From the NCBI RefSeq assembly GCF_905171765.1, contig NC_053389.1, forward strand, positions 784,244,772-784,308,771: DNA of 64,000 bases. Reading direction: 5' to 3'. This document shows, piece after piece, positions 56,901 through 64,000 of the stretch. How positions within the stretch are numbered: position 1 is the first letter of the stretch; every line of letters begins with the position of its first letter. The notes beneath the pieces were generated by a model. That model did not search any database and was not told the DNA's origin. It saw nothing but the letters and a program-made list of their open reading frames with translations. The position numbers were made by a program, and so were the translations under genes. Source of the stretch: Bufo bufo. Lineage: Eukaryota; Chordata; Amphibia; Anura; Bufonidae.

Positions 56901-59900
56901 GCCAATTGCTGTTTATTTATACTGGCCAATGTATACAATATGGGGAATAAATGATCGCTACTATGATCGTTCGCCCCCCTTACACTTTATATACAGTATG
57001 GCTGCATCAGCGCAGCAGGGAATATCAAGACTGAAATACAAAAAGGCCTTCTTGATAAATGTCCCTCATGCTTTGGTACTGACATTTTGGCTCTTCTTTT
57101 TTTTTTTTTTACAAAAAACAAACAGAATATGAGTAAAATAAATGCATCATGTGGGCCTCAAACTATCCACTGAGCTCCATTATGCTCCTGGGAAAGTGAG
57201 CTAGGCTCAACCCCTTACAGATAAACAATGGAAATCAGCCTTAACCTTCATTTCGAAGAGTTTCAAATGTGCATTACATTGCGAATCCCTTATGAAAACC
57301 GTACTGAGGTGGTATTACACACCAGATCGTCTGAGCTTTATTTTTCCAGGAGCATCACACCTATGTTGGAGGGGCTGCGGTCAAAGGGGCACATTGTACC
57401 ACATCCTTTGGTCATGCCCTCTTTTAGAGCACATATGGAGAGAGACGCTTTCTCTTGGCTCTGATCTGCTAGGGTGCCAGCTGATCCCTTCACCTTCATT
57501 GGCTTTACTAATGATTGATATGGATGATATCCCCCGAAATTTCCGTGTGGTTTTGGGAAACCTCTTCTTGTCAACCAAACTGGCGATCACCCAGAAATGT
57601 AAAACCCCAGACACCCCACACCTAGCGGAAATTCTTCATAAATTAAACTCCACCTATATACATGAAAAAAACTGGGCATTCCTTCTCTAAGTTCGCAGGG
57701 GTGTGGAGTTCCTGGAGTAAATCTAAGTATGTAACTCATTCCTTAGACTAAACTTTTTCGGGTACAGGAGTGAATTATTGTATGAGAAATGATAACCCTA
57801 CCTTCAGAATGTATATCCCGCCTTCCCTCCCCCCCCCACCGGTTATGTTCTGTACGTAGGTTTGTTGTACATGTCTATTCACCATATGCTACGAACCAAT
57901 GTGGCTCTGTGAACGCACTGATAAGTTTGTAAAACGTATGCTCTGCAATCGAAATACAAATAAAAACGATTAATTAAAAAAAAACAATCCACTGAACATG
58001 GGTGGATATGGACATGTGTATGATGGGAACATGGAGCAGATTTTTGGGCATCTCCTATTTACTGAAGGAGGATGGGAGGGTGGTCAATCCATAAAACATT
58101 CCCAAAGTCCAGAGAACATGGTGCACGTAAACAGACTGTACGGTTGGGGAAGGTGGTTACATAGGCCAAGCATTCAGCTATCTAGTGCCTATGTCTCACT
58201 TTAGGTCTCATAAACAGAAGGGTGGGTGGACAGTTTTATCGAAATACCCTCTATAGTTTTGAAGTAACCACATTGTCTTGTTTTTCCCCCTCTCTTCCAG
58301 TTAATTCATTGACAGAAAAGATGAAAGAAATAGAGCGCGCTGCAAAAAGTAAGAATGCACTAATACAAAGGGCAGATTTCTAAATGTACAACATACGTAA
58401 CAGTCAAGTAAGAGGCTCCTGAGAAGCATCGGAGAGAGACTTCATCCATAATTGATCACAGAGCTCAGGCTTACAGCATTTGGAGGGGTGTGACGAGGCC
58501 TAACTTATTTGTTGCAAATAGTGTTGAGTGAATCGAGCTTAGGATCATAGATCCGAAGTCAATTCTCTCAACCACTTTGTTTTAATGCTGTACGGAGGCA
58601 AAATTCGATTCACACGAAGTCGCGCAAGGCTTCGGTAATCAGGTAATAGTTCAAATTAGGTACCGAATGGTGCCTCCGTACCAAACCTGACTTTGCATTC
58701 CTAATTTAAACTGTTTAAAAAGATGTAGGACTGATTGCTAAATTCGTTCTCCGAAGTCTCGCGCGACTTTGGGTAAATTGAATTTTGCCTCGACTGAGGT
58801 GATACATTTTAATACTGTACGGAAAAATGTCTTCGTACAGTATTAAAACAAAGTGTTTGAACAAATCGAATTCGGATCTGTGATCCAAAGATCGATTCGC
58901 TCAACTCTAGTCGCAACTGAGCAAAATGTTTACCACTGCTGGAGATGGTCTGATGGACTGTTAACAGTCTGACTGGAGATATGAGGGTACGGCCACACAT
59001 TCAAGTTTTTTTATGCACTTTTTGAAGCCAAAATTAGGTACTGCATGATAAAAGAACAGAAAGTATTAGAGGGGTTTACCAATTTACATCAACATCCAGT
59101 AAGATAATCATTTATGGAGGTAGCTGTAATTTTGTAATGAATTTCTTCACCTTTCTTTCTCCTATCTTCCGTTCTGGTCTGGAGTTTATCCTCAGCATCG
59201 AGGAGACACAATGCCCAGAGAAATTATCACTCCTTGTATTAGCGATCGTCGGGGGTCTTAGGACTCGGTGATTTCTCACCATGACATTTCAAACGTTTTA
59301 TAAAAGTACAGCTGCACCTAAAACAATCATATTTCAGAATATTTCACCATCTTTATTTCAGAGAAAGGCATGTGTGACGCTGGTTGGCAACTGTTTGACA
59401 GCAAATGCTACTTCTTCTCAAACACCAAGTCTAACTGGTATAGATCCAGGACCATGTGCGTAATGAAGAACGCTGACTTAGTTGTAATTAACAATGAAAA
59501 CGAACAGGTGAGATGTCAATTAAATATCAAATTATCTTTAAGGGGGCCCCTACACAGAGCAGCCAGGCCGCCGAAACCGTATGCAGGTTACTATTAATTT
59601 CCAGGCTGTACCTGTGATTACAACGTAAACCTTGGAAAGTACAAGGGCAGCCCAACAATTAGCAGTCATCCCTGTGGAGCTGATATGTTCTGTAGTCCTT
59701 GGAGAAAGGTCCTCCAGTACTGGTTGTGCCTGTCCTCATGGCTTCTGGGTGGCGAGACCCTGGGGGGGCATTTATGTCTCTGATATGAGACCCCCTCTTA
59801 TGTCACTGTGTATATGAACAGTATTTCAGTACTGGTATTTAGTTTGGCTTTGTGTTGTACCATGACTGTAGAGTATTTTTGTAGGGTAGTGGTGACAGCT

Positions 59901-61981
59901 TTGGTATTTTACAACATCGCTACATGGCAGTGTTTTTTGGGCACCATACTGTATGGCACTGTGGAATAATTATTTATATACCGTATGGCAGTATATCAGA
60001 TAGAGTGGGGCTCTGACTGTAAAAACCACAAGAGCACTTTCCATTGTAAGACAAGTCTTGAATGACTGTTGGATCTCGACCTCAGGTATACAATACAGAT
60101 CTTGATGATCTTTCTATTATACTTCTAACTTTACTTTCCATACTATCCATACAGTCTGTGAGAAAATGATTGTTTTTGGTCCATCAAAAAAAGCATTCAT
60201 ACCTTTTGAGTTGTGTATGAACTAAGGTTCAACCTTTATTTTCCTTATCTACTCCTACAGAGGTTTATCAAGGGTGTAGCTGGGAGCACATCTTACTGGA
60301 TTGGCCTAACTGACTCAGAGGTGGAGGGAAATTGGACATGGGTCGATGGAACAGACTACAAAACATCGTACAAGTAAGCGTTCCATTCCACTGATTATCT
60401 GTCTACTAAGAACGGTGGGTTGGTCAACAGTCTAATGTGTGTGCGGGAGCTCCCGAATCTCCCTCAACAGATGATTTATGGGAGAGAAATATGGGGAAAA
60501 AAAGAATATTTCACACAATCCTTGTGTACTCCCTGGAGATAAGCCACCGCCAGAAGTGTCCGCCTTCTCCTCATTGAGTACAAATACATGTTTGCCCGAT
60601 TTCGAACATGTATGTGTATGGGGGAGCTGGGAGAGGTAACTGTCAGCCAATAAATCGTTGGGCCAACAGTTATTGAATGTTCCAGCCTGCGGAATGATTG
60701 TGGGGGCCCTGTACATACTGTAGCACTGCATTCTTATCCACTTGAGATAGGCCATCAATATTTGAGCAATGGGGGAAGGGGGGCAACTTTCAGGATACCA
60801 GCCAAACAGCACGATGATTAGGGAGATAAGACTGAGGCTGTGTTTGGTACTACAGCCAAGTTCAAGTCACTTGGGATAGGCCATGAATATTTAGTCTCAG
60901 AATACACCCTTAGTACATGCTCACATGTAACGGAAATGCTGTGGATTTGTTGATGCAGAGTTTCCACTGCAGAAGATCCTGAGATCCTCCCCATGTGGCC
61001 TTACCCTACAAACCCCTTACAATGGTATAAAATAACAAAAGGAGTAGTCATCACTAACCCTTTTCTACTCCCATGCATGTTCCGCCGCTCCAGCAATGTT
61101 ATTTTAAACTTACATGTGACCACTGAATACAGTCACTGACCACAGGGCTGACCTCAATGGCGTCAACATATCACCTCTAGAACCAAGGATTGGCTGTGTG
61201 ACATTTCGTCATGTCATGTCATCTCTGGGTCAATGAGAGACGAGGGAAGTGCTGGCGTAGGATGAGCAGGGACTTGGTATGGTATTACTATTTGGTTATT
61301 TTATACCATTATAAGCAGCTTGTAATACATTTCATGGGTTGGGAAATCCCTGTAAAGGGCAACTAAACCTTTGCTGAAAAACTAAAGTACAGAAGCACTG
61401 GCCAGAGTGCTCTGCCTCTTCTGCTATCCTCTGTTCTGCTCAGAGTGCTCTGCCTCTTCTGCTATCCTCTGTTCTGCTCAGAGTGCTCTGCCTCTTCTGC
61501 TATCCTCTGTTCTGCTCAGAGTGCTCTGCCTCTTCTGCTATCCTCTGTTCTGCTCAGAGTGCTCTGCCTCTTCTGCTATCCTCTGTTCTGCTCAGAGTGC
61601 TCTGCCTCTTCTGCTATCCTCTGTTCTGCTCAGTTTTTTGAGCATGTGCAGTACAGATCCAATATGCTTCCTAAGAATCCGTACTCCACACTCTAAAAAC
61701 AGAAATGATGATGTAAGCTGAAGGGGCAGAGTTCTCTGAGCAGCACTTCTGCCCCTTCGTTTGTTCAAAAAAGTTTTAGTTGCCCTTTAACTTCTCCTGT
61801 ATAGTGTTATTAGGCAGGCGCTTTCATAATTTTGCCTTCTTATTGCAGGTCCTGGAGGCCAAACGAGCCCAATAGTTCGGGAGGTAATGAAGACTGTGGC
61901 CAACTTTGGAAGGATGGAAATTGGAATGACGTAGCCTGCCATGATTCCAACACTTATACCATCTGCGAGAAGAAACTCTGA
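47805..61981 (+). CDS. C-type lectin-like receptor gene, copy 2 (transmembrane exon to stop)
   Basis: Spliced gene with exons 47805-47912, 56336-56398, 58301-58348, 59362-59507, 60261-60373 and 61849-61981. The five downstream exons equal copy 1 in length and phase. The first exon encodes [15 protein letters not shown] and a hydrophobic run ([16 protein letters not shown]), a signal anchor for a type II receptor. Its final base completes AAT, making the sequon NFT at the next exon. The lectin domain keeps six cysteines, WIGL, EPN, NEDC and WND, so calcium-dependent mannose-type binding is expected from family knowledge. The first exon (cytoplasmic tail and start) is not identified. About 203 residues are accounted for, near the size of CLEC4-type receptors. 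No break is seen. Confidence 0.85.
48160..48450. mobile_element. Interspersed MITE of the 'gcggtccgcaaa' family
   Basis: 'gcacacgaccattgtgtgtt' and 'tttgcggtccgcaaattgcg' on the left, with partial inverse toward 'tatggtcttgtgaatgcccc' on the right. Sits in the first visible intron of lectin copy 2. Confidence 0.55.
48470..49190. mobile_element. A/T-rich interspersed repeat, left part
   Basis: Runs such as 'aaaatggattttaaaaaa' and 'gatattgccggaatcgtact'. A matching right part seems to resume at 54730-54915 ('aagttacggcttttgg', 'aaaggggttaa'), so the Ngaro element probably landed in it. No coding potential is recognised. Confidence 0.4.
49616..50223 (-). pseudogene. Ngaro SGNH/GDSL-hydrolase-like ORF, frameshifted
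   Basis: Minus-strand frame from [15 protein letters not shown] through [12 protein letters not shown] (block I, nucleophile serine) and LHVGDNDL (the conserved N block). After a one-base shift near 49860-49890 it continues with [14 protein letters not shown] and [13 protein letters not shown] (block V, D-x-x-H). Serine, aspartate and histidine of the SGNH triad are all present. Hydrolase ORFs are known in Ngaro and CR1 elements, where an esterase role is presumed. The frameshift makes this copy inactive, if real. Confidence 0.75.
50297..52926 (-). pseudogene. Ngaro pol: reverse transcriptase, RNase H, tyrosine recombinase
   Basis: Broken polyprotein. The RT frame (52926-51697) has [11 protein letters not shown] and [10 protein letters not shown]. 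It shifts at the C-run near 51740 into RNase H ([16 protein letters not shown]), which meets an in-frame TGA at 51434 and continues ([17 protein letters not shown]). The recombinase follows in two frames, 51239-50853 and 50842-50297, shifted at a C-run near 50862. It has the box I arginine ([11 protein letters not shown]), then [15 protein letters not shown] (box II H-x-x-R) and GRWES. A TAG at 50297-50299 is followed at once by TAC (Tyr) and IRL. The catalytic tyrosine thus lies just past a stop. Confidence 0.85.
52685..54397 (-). CDS. Ngaro ORF1 (gag-like)
   Basis: An open 570-codon frame. Residues 5-20 ([16 protein letters not shown]) look like a short coiled coil. An arginine/proline/serine-rich basic region and a glycine-rich stretch follow, then a conserved domain ([40 protein letters not shown]), and a C-terminal cysteine/histidine cluster ([33 protein letters not shown]) that would bind RNA. 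It plays the gag role: packaging element RNA. Intact as read. It overlaps the upstream part of the pol frame by about 240 bp in a different frame. Confidence 0.75.
   Translation of the reverse strand: MWLVTEMEQLEETIARLRAAAEVCGADWIQAQVQQMLQGAAEAPAGPQPVLIRPRRARPPARYSPQASQSAQPPPKAQRRKRSPSRDPSHRGSAGNASSSTPRRGRNPNSRRSLRGGRARSPRSAAVDVVGEGPVAGVVTTGAEVETPRHGQVSGRSGAAAVVPVSGSRPLSSVRPAQGRGSPAHSIAAQEDGGSNVSSLSLARGLADEAATQRRDQLESGLSAGGDTAPRQPGEASWGTLAQFVGGAGGVGGSPVDVSRGLGQLLGGLAGLLAGWGMGGASPLPAWGVSGPSGGASAVGGASVSGGSAMSSVQTQAGGAVEAETVRLDDRARGEVYVCFEGPLGAHLKQEVREKIWRGEYVEIFSLLPLDKFNLDRVRRDEGKKEEEEKRRYRLIPRTFANWLQAFAILASVIGEKAPECCSALFCYLDAVGEAYRVYGGIAWLRYDEQFRQRKAVRPEIRWDHKDIALWLKVTAPVRQGQSFRGEAGGSGQSNVASASAKGLCFAFNNGTCKFGAKCKFKHECSVCGGAHGAARCFRGNRQRGGDFNSKGGDAGTSGKDGPVSRQVSG
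54601..55192. other. Intron sequence, repeat fragments
   Basis: Right flank of the Ngaro: a 'gaaatcggcttcattaatga' palindromic patch (54660-54720) and the presumed right part of the A/T-rich repeat to about 54915. No gene is seen. Confidence 0.4.
55193..55725. mobile_element. TTAA fold-back MITE holding a hAT MITE
   Basis: Starts ttaaaaggcatctgtca and ends tgacagatgccctttaa. Inner arms 'gcctctttgagcaa' and 'agagcagagcctctagatgt' are partly inverse. It shares its right TTAA with the next repeat. Confidence 0.75.
55329..55507. mobile_element. 179-bp hAT MITE, TSD caaatgag
   Basis: Ends cagggatgcacc and ggtgcacccctg, with a perfect 8-bp duplication caaatgag at 55321-55328 and 55508-55515. No coding capacity. 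Nested in the TTAA element. Confidence 0.88.
55726..56205. mobile_element. Interspersed palindromic repeat next to the duplication start
   Basis: Same family as 33098-33405: 'ggtaggggtccgactc' faces 'gatcggtcagattcc...gatgacctatcc'. The window's first 45 bases are a shortened version of its right part, so it was present before the lectin duplication. Confidence 0.55.
56336..56398 (+). CDS. Lectin copy 2, stalk exon 1
   Basis: 63-bp exon, protein-identical to copy 1 (FTPERKEL to LNIT), with one synonymous-type base difference and matching splice sites. Confidence 0.82.
57174..57986 (+). mobile_element. 5'-truncated L1/Tx1-like LINE
   Basis: Plus-strand 3' end coding for [36 protein letters not shown] and a tail to FLL (stop near 57690), then a 3' UTR and an A-rich end. 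Flanked by atccactga (57165-57173 and 57987-57995). Copy 1 has the uninterrupted site at about 1196-1210. Confidence 0.85.
58301..58348 (+). CDS. Lectin copy 2, stalk exon 2
   Basis: 48-bp exon after tctcttccag and before gtaaga. Encodes [15 protein letters not shown]. Confidence 0.8.
58519..58909. mobile_element. hAT-like MITE, TSD gttgcaaa/gtcgcaac
   Basis: Ends tagtgttgagtgaatcga and tcgattcgctcaactcta enclose 391 bp with inverted arms. The 8-bp flanks gttgcaaa and gtcgcaac are diverged copies of the target, which is uninterrupted as gtcgcaac at 1739-1746 in copy 1. Confidence 0.8.
59362..59507 (+). CDS. Lectin copy 2, lectin-domain exon 1
   Basis: 146-bp exon. Encodes [17 protein letters not shown] to NNENEQ. 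A handful of replacements relative to copy 1 lie near its start and after the second cysteine. Confidence 0.86.
60261..60373 (+). CDS. Lectin copy 2, lectin-domain exon 2
   Basis: 113-bp exon. Encodes [16 protein letters not shown] to YKTSYK. The segment before WIGL differs from copy 1 (KNIVKSTPS in copy 1). Confidence 0.86.
61411..61638 (+). repeat. 38-bp minisatellite, six copies
   Basis: Six near-identical 38-bp units containing 'ctctgcctcttctgctatcc' and 'tctgttctgctcagagtg'. The matching place in copy 1 (about 5733) holds one unit only. Confidence 0.93.
61849..61981 (+). CDS. Lectin copy 2, terminal lectin-domain exon
   Basis: 133-bp exon ending TGA. Encodes [16 protein letters not shown] and TICEKKL. 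EPN and WND are kept while the residues between them are largely changed from copy 1. Confidence 0.87.
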
Positions 61982-62164
61982 ATTTCCATTGTCCTCATGG
62001 ACAGTCATTATAAATATCTACACTCATTACAACTCAGAGATTTTTATGAATATATCATTATGTATATAGTTTTAGAATCTGGTGACTGCTGGGATACAAT
62101 GAAATGTTGTGGACAACTGATAATAGAACATGTAACTGAGATATGTCTGATCTTTATTTTCTAT

Positions 62165-62170
62165 ATTAAA
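62165..62170 (+). promoter_or_regulatory. Possible polyadenylation signal of lectin copy 2
   Basis: attaaa about 185 bp after the stop codon. No AATAAA is nearer. The same hexamer follows copy 1 at 7300-7305, pushed away by a 1-kb insertion. Suggestive only. Confidence 0.3.
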
Positions 62171-62569
62171 GAAATATCTGATAAGTGGATTTCTGTATGC
62201 CAGTTTTATATGTGGACTATCCCCCAACATAAGCTGGTAATGATAGAAAAGAAGCATGTGCTATAAAAGCCAACTCCTGTGGCCAGGGGTGGACATACTG
62301 CATGAGGAATCTGTGAAACTGCTTGGCCTGCTTAGTAACATATAAGGGACTACATGCATTTCCATGCTTGTCTCACAAGGAATGGTAGATTGGCAAACCA
62401 GTGTGGGATTTTCTGGAGAACCAAGAGCTAGGTGGTCTAAGGCTAGCCGAAATATAATCAAATTGGCTCTTGGAAAACAAAAAGCTCACACACGATCGAC
62501 AGGGACCCTCAATTGTCAGAGTCTGACCCTGTCACCAGCTGCTCTTGTGGCCCTGTCTGTCTCTACCTA

Positions 62570-63180
62570 AAATTGATCCAGGCCCCACACTCGACCCCTA
62601 AATTAATTCAGACCCCAGACTAGACCTCAAAATTAATTCAGACCCCAGACCAGACCCCAAAATGAATTCAGAGCTATGACCAGAGCCCTAAATTAATTCA
62701 GACCCCAGACTCTAAACTTAAAGGGGTTCTGCACTTTGTTTTTACTGATCAACTAGCGTGGGCGGGGCTAAGCTCCATTCAAGTGAACAGAGCTTAGCCC
62801 CGCCCAAGCTAGTTGATCCTAGTCGTGACTTCAGTGGGCCGGCGGTAATCAGTGAGAAGGCCGCAGCGCTACTGGAGCGCCGCTGCCTTCTCAAACAGCT
62901 GATCGGCGGGGGTCCCGGGTGTCCAGAGGATAGATCATCAGTTAAAACAAAGTGCAGAACCCCTTTAATTCAGGCCCACAGCCAGAAACCTAAATTCAGG
63001 CCCTTGACCAGACCCCAAAGTTAATCACACTCCAGTTAAATTACCATACTTCATATTTCAGACCAGATACTAAGTAAGTTAGACTCCAGTTCGGACCCTA
63101 AAATTAGCCAAGCCTCTGTCTAGAGCCAAAAATGTATTTTGACCTCAGACCAGACATCAAATTAATTTAAAGTCTAGTCA
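62570..63180 (+). repeat. Degenerate A/C-rich tandem array after lectin copy 2
   Basis: Same 'attcagaccccagac' type array as 7730-8040, interrupted by a TTAA MITE at 62718-62968. Confidence 0.65.
62718..62968. mobile_element. 251-bp TTAA MITE
   Basis: Starts ttaaaggggttctgcacttt and ends aaagtgcagaacccctttaa. Inner 'gcgtgggcggggctaagctc' faces 'gagcttagccccgcccaagc'. It lies in the array following lectin copy 2; I see no matching insertion in the copy 1 array. Confidence 0.82.
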
Positions 63181-63184
63181 GAAT

Positions 63185-63930
63185 GTGGCTCCCAGTATTA
63201 ATAATGCCCCCATTAGTGCCCCCCCAGTAATATTAATGCCTCCAGAACAAATGCCCACATTAGTGCTCCCAGAACAAATGCCCCCATTAGTGCCCCCAGT
63301 AATGCCCCCATTAGTGCCCCCCAGAGTTAATAATGCCCCCATTATTGCCCCCAGTAATAGTGATGCTTCCATTAGTGCCCCCCAAAATTAATAGTGTCCC
63401 CATTACCACCCCCATAATTAATAATGCCCCCATTACCATCCCCCAGATCTAATAATGCCCCCAGTGCCCCCGGTAATAGTAATGCCTCCATTAGTGCCCC
63501 CCAGAATTAATAGTGCCCCCATTAATACCAGCTACAATAAATATTTCCCCCATTAGCACCCCCCAGAATTAAAAATGCCACCATTAGTGCCCCCAATAAT
63601 ATTAATGCACCCATTATTGATCCCCAGAATTAACAATGCACCCATTATTGCTCCCCAAAATTAATGCCTTCATTAGTGCCTCCAGTACTAGTAATGCCTC
63701 CATTAGTGCCCCCCAGAATTAATAGTGCCCCCATTAACACCTGCTAAAATGAATATTGCCCCTATTAGCACCCCCCAGAATTAATAATTCCCCCAATAAT
63801 ATTAATGCCCCCATTAGTGCCCCCCAGAATGAATAATGAACCCATTAGCATCCCCCAAAATTCATAGAGCCGCCCAGTAATAGAAATGCCCCCATTAGTG
63901 CCCCTCAGAATTACTAATGCCCCCTTCTCT
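63185..63930 (+). repeat. C-rich irregular tandem array at window end
   Basis: Units built from 'aatgcccccattagtgcccc' and 'ccagaattaatag', about 30-45 bp and variable. No equivalent follows copy 1. The style is like the arrays inside the two non-autonomous hATs, but no transposon ends were found here. Confidence 0.8.
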
Positions 63931-64000
63931 TCTCTGTGCAAAAAAAACCAAAACCTCCCCTCCTCCATTTGATCACGCCACGATGGTGACCACTCGCTGC

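Larger units (their letters stand above)
56051..63180 (+). repeat. Segmental tandem duplication, right copy
   Basis: Partner of 1-8040 in the same orientation. It differs by an L1-like insertion (57174-57986), a MITE (58519-58909), a minisatellite expansion (61411-61638), a TTAA MITE (62718-62968), and loss of the 2000-3290 block. Confidence 0.8.

Noticed and set aside
63178..63968. Glycine/isoleucine-rich minus ORFs and their plus-strand mirror
   Set aside because: Translation of the C-rich array at the window end.

Overview
The window looks like vertebrate nuclear DNA from an anuran amphibian, most likely a frog or toad outside the Xenopus group. The species is not determined. The evidence is spliced genes with GT/AG introns, a very high density of transposons, and the mix of TTAA-ended fold-back MITEs, hAT, Tc1, CR1, L1/Tx1-like, DIRS/Ngaro and chromodomain Gypsy elements.

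The only host protein-coding sequence I can support is a tandem pair of group II C-type lectin-like receptor genes on the + strand. Copy 1 (172-6077) lacks its 5' exons, which lie upstream of the window. Copy 2 (47805-61981) includes a transmembrane exon at 47805-47912 and then five exons that match copy 1 in length and phase: 63, 48, 146, 113 and 133 bp. Both encode a short N-glycosylated stalk and a long-form C-type lectin domain with six cysteines and the EPN and WND calcium/sugar-binding motifs. The duplicated block (about 1-8040 and 56051-63180) keeps similar introns, while the last lectin-domain exon differs at roughly a third of its residues. That contrast suggests the ligand-binding face has diversified.

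The 40 kb between the two copies is nested transposable elements. In order: a solo LTR (9481-10461); a non-autonomous hAT holding a 20-bp minisatellite (11266-12303); a minus-strand DIRS-like element in three pieces (12955-14489, 22080-22723, 28309-29060), split by a hAT with its own tandem arrays (14490-22080, itself hit by a solo LTR) and by a nearly intact Gypsy chromovirus (22724-28308); fold-back MITEs, one carrying a Tc1 copy (31247-33049); a tRNA-Val-like gene; a second large hAT with perfect 8-bp target duplications (33936-40115), itself hit by a hAT full of a higher-order minisatellite (36129-38887); another solo LTR (40342-41032); a 0.7-kb palindrome (41931-42649); and a TATC-microsatellite zone with a truncated LINE, a Tc1 and a CR1 (42700-46350).

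The first intron of lectin copy 2 holds a decayed Ngaro-type tyrosine-recombinase retrotransposon (49190-54600) that also encodes an SGNH-hydrolase-like ORF. Its recombinase has a stop codon directly before the presumed catalytic tyrosine. Because the two lectin copies act as filled and empty sites for each other, several insertions can be dated relative to the duplication. No CRISPR, operon, origin or prokaryotic feature is present. The novelty lies in the lectin divergence, the nested-element chronology, and the repeated link between hAT elements and tandem arrays.
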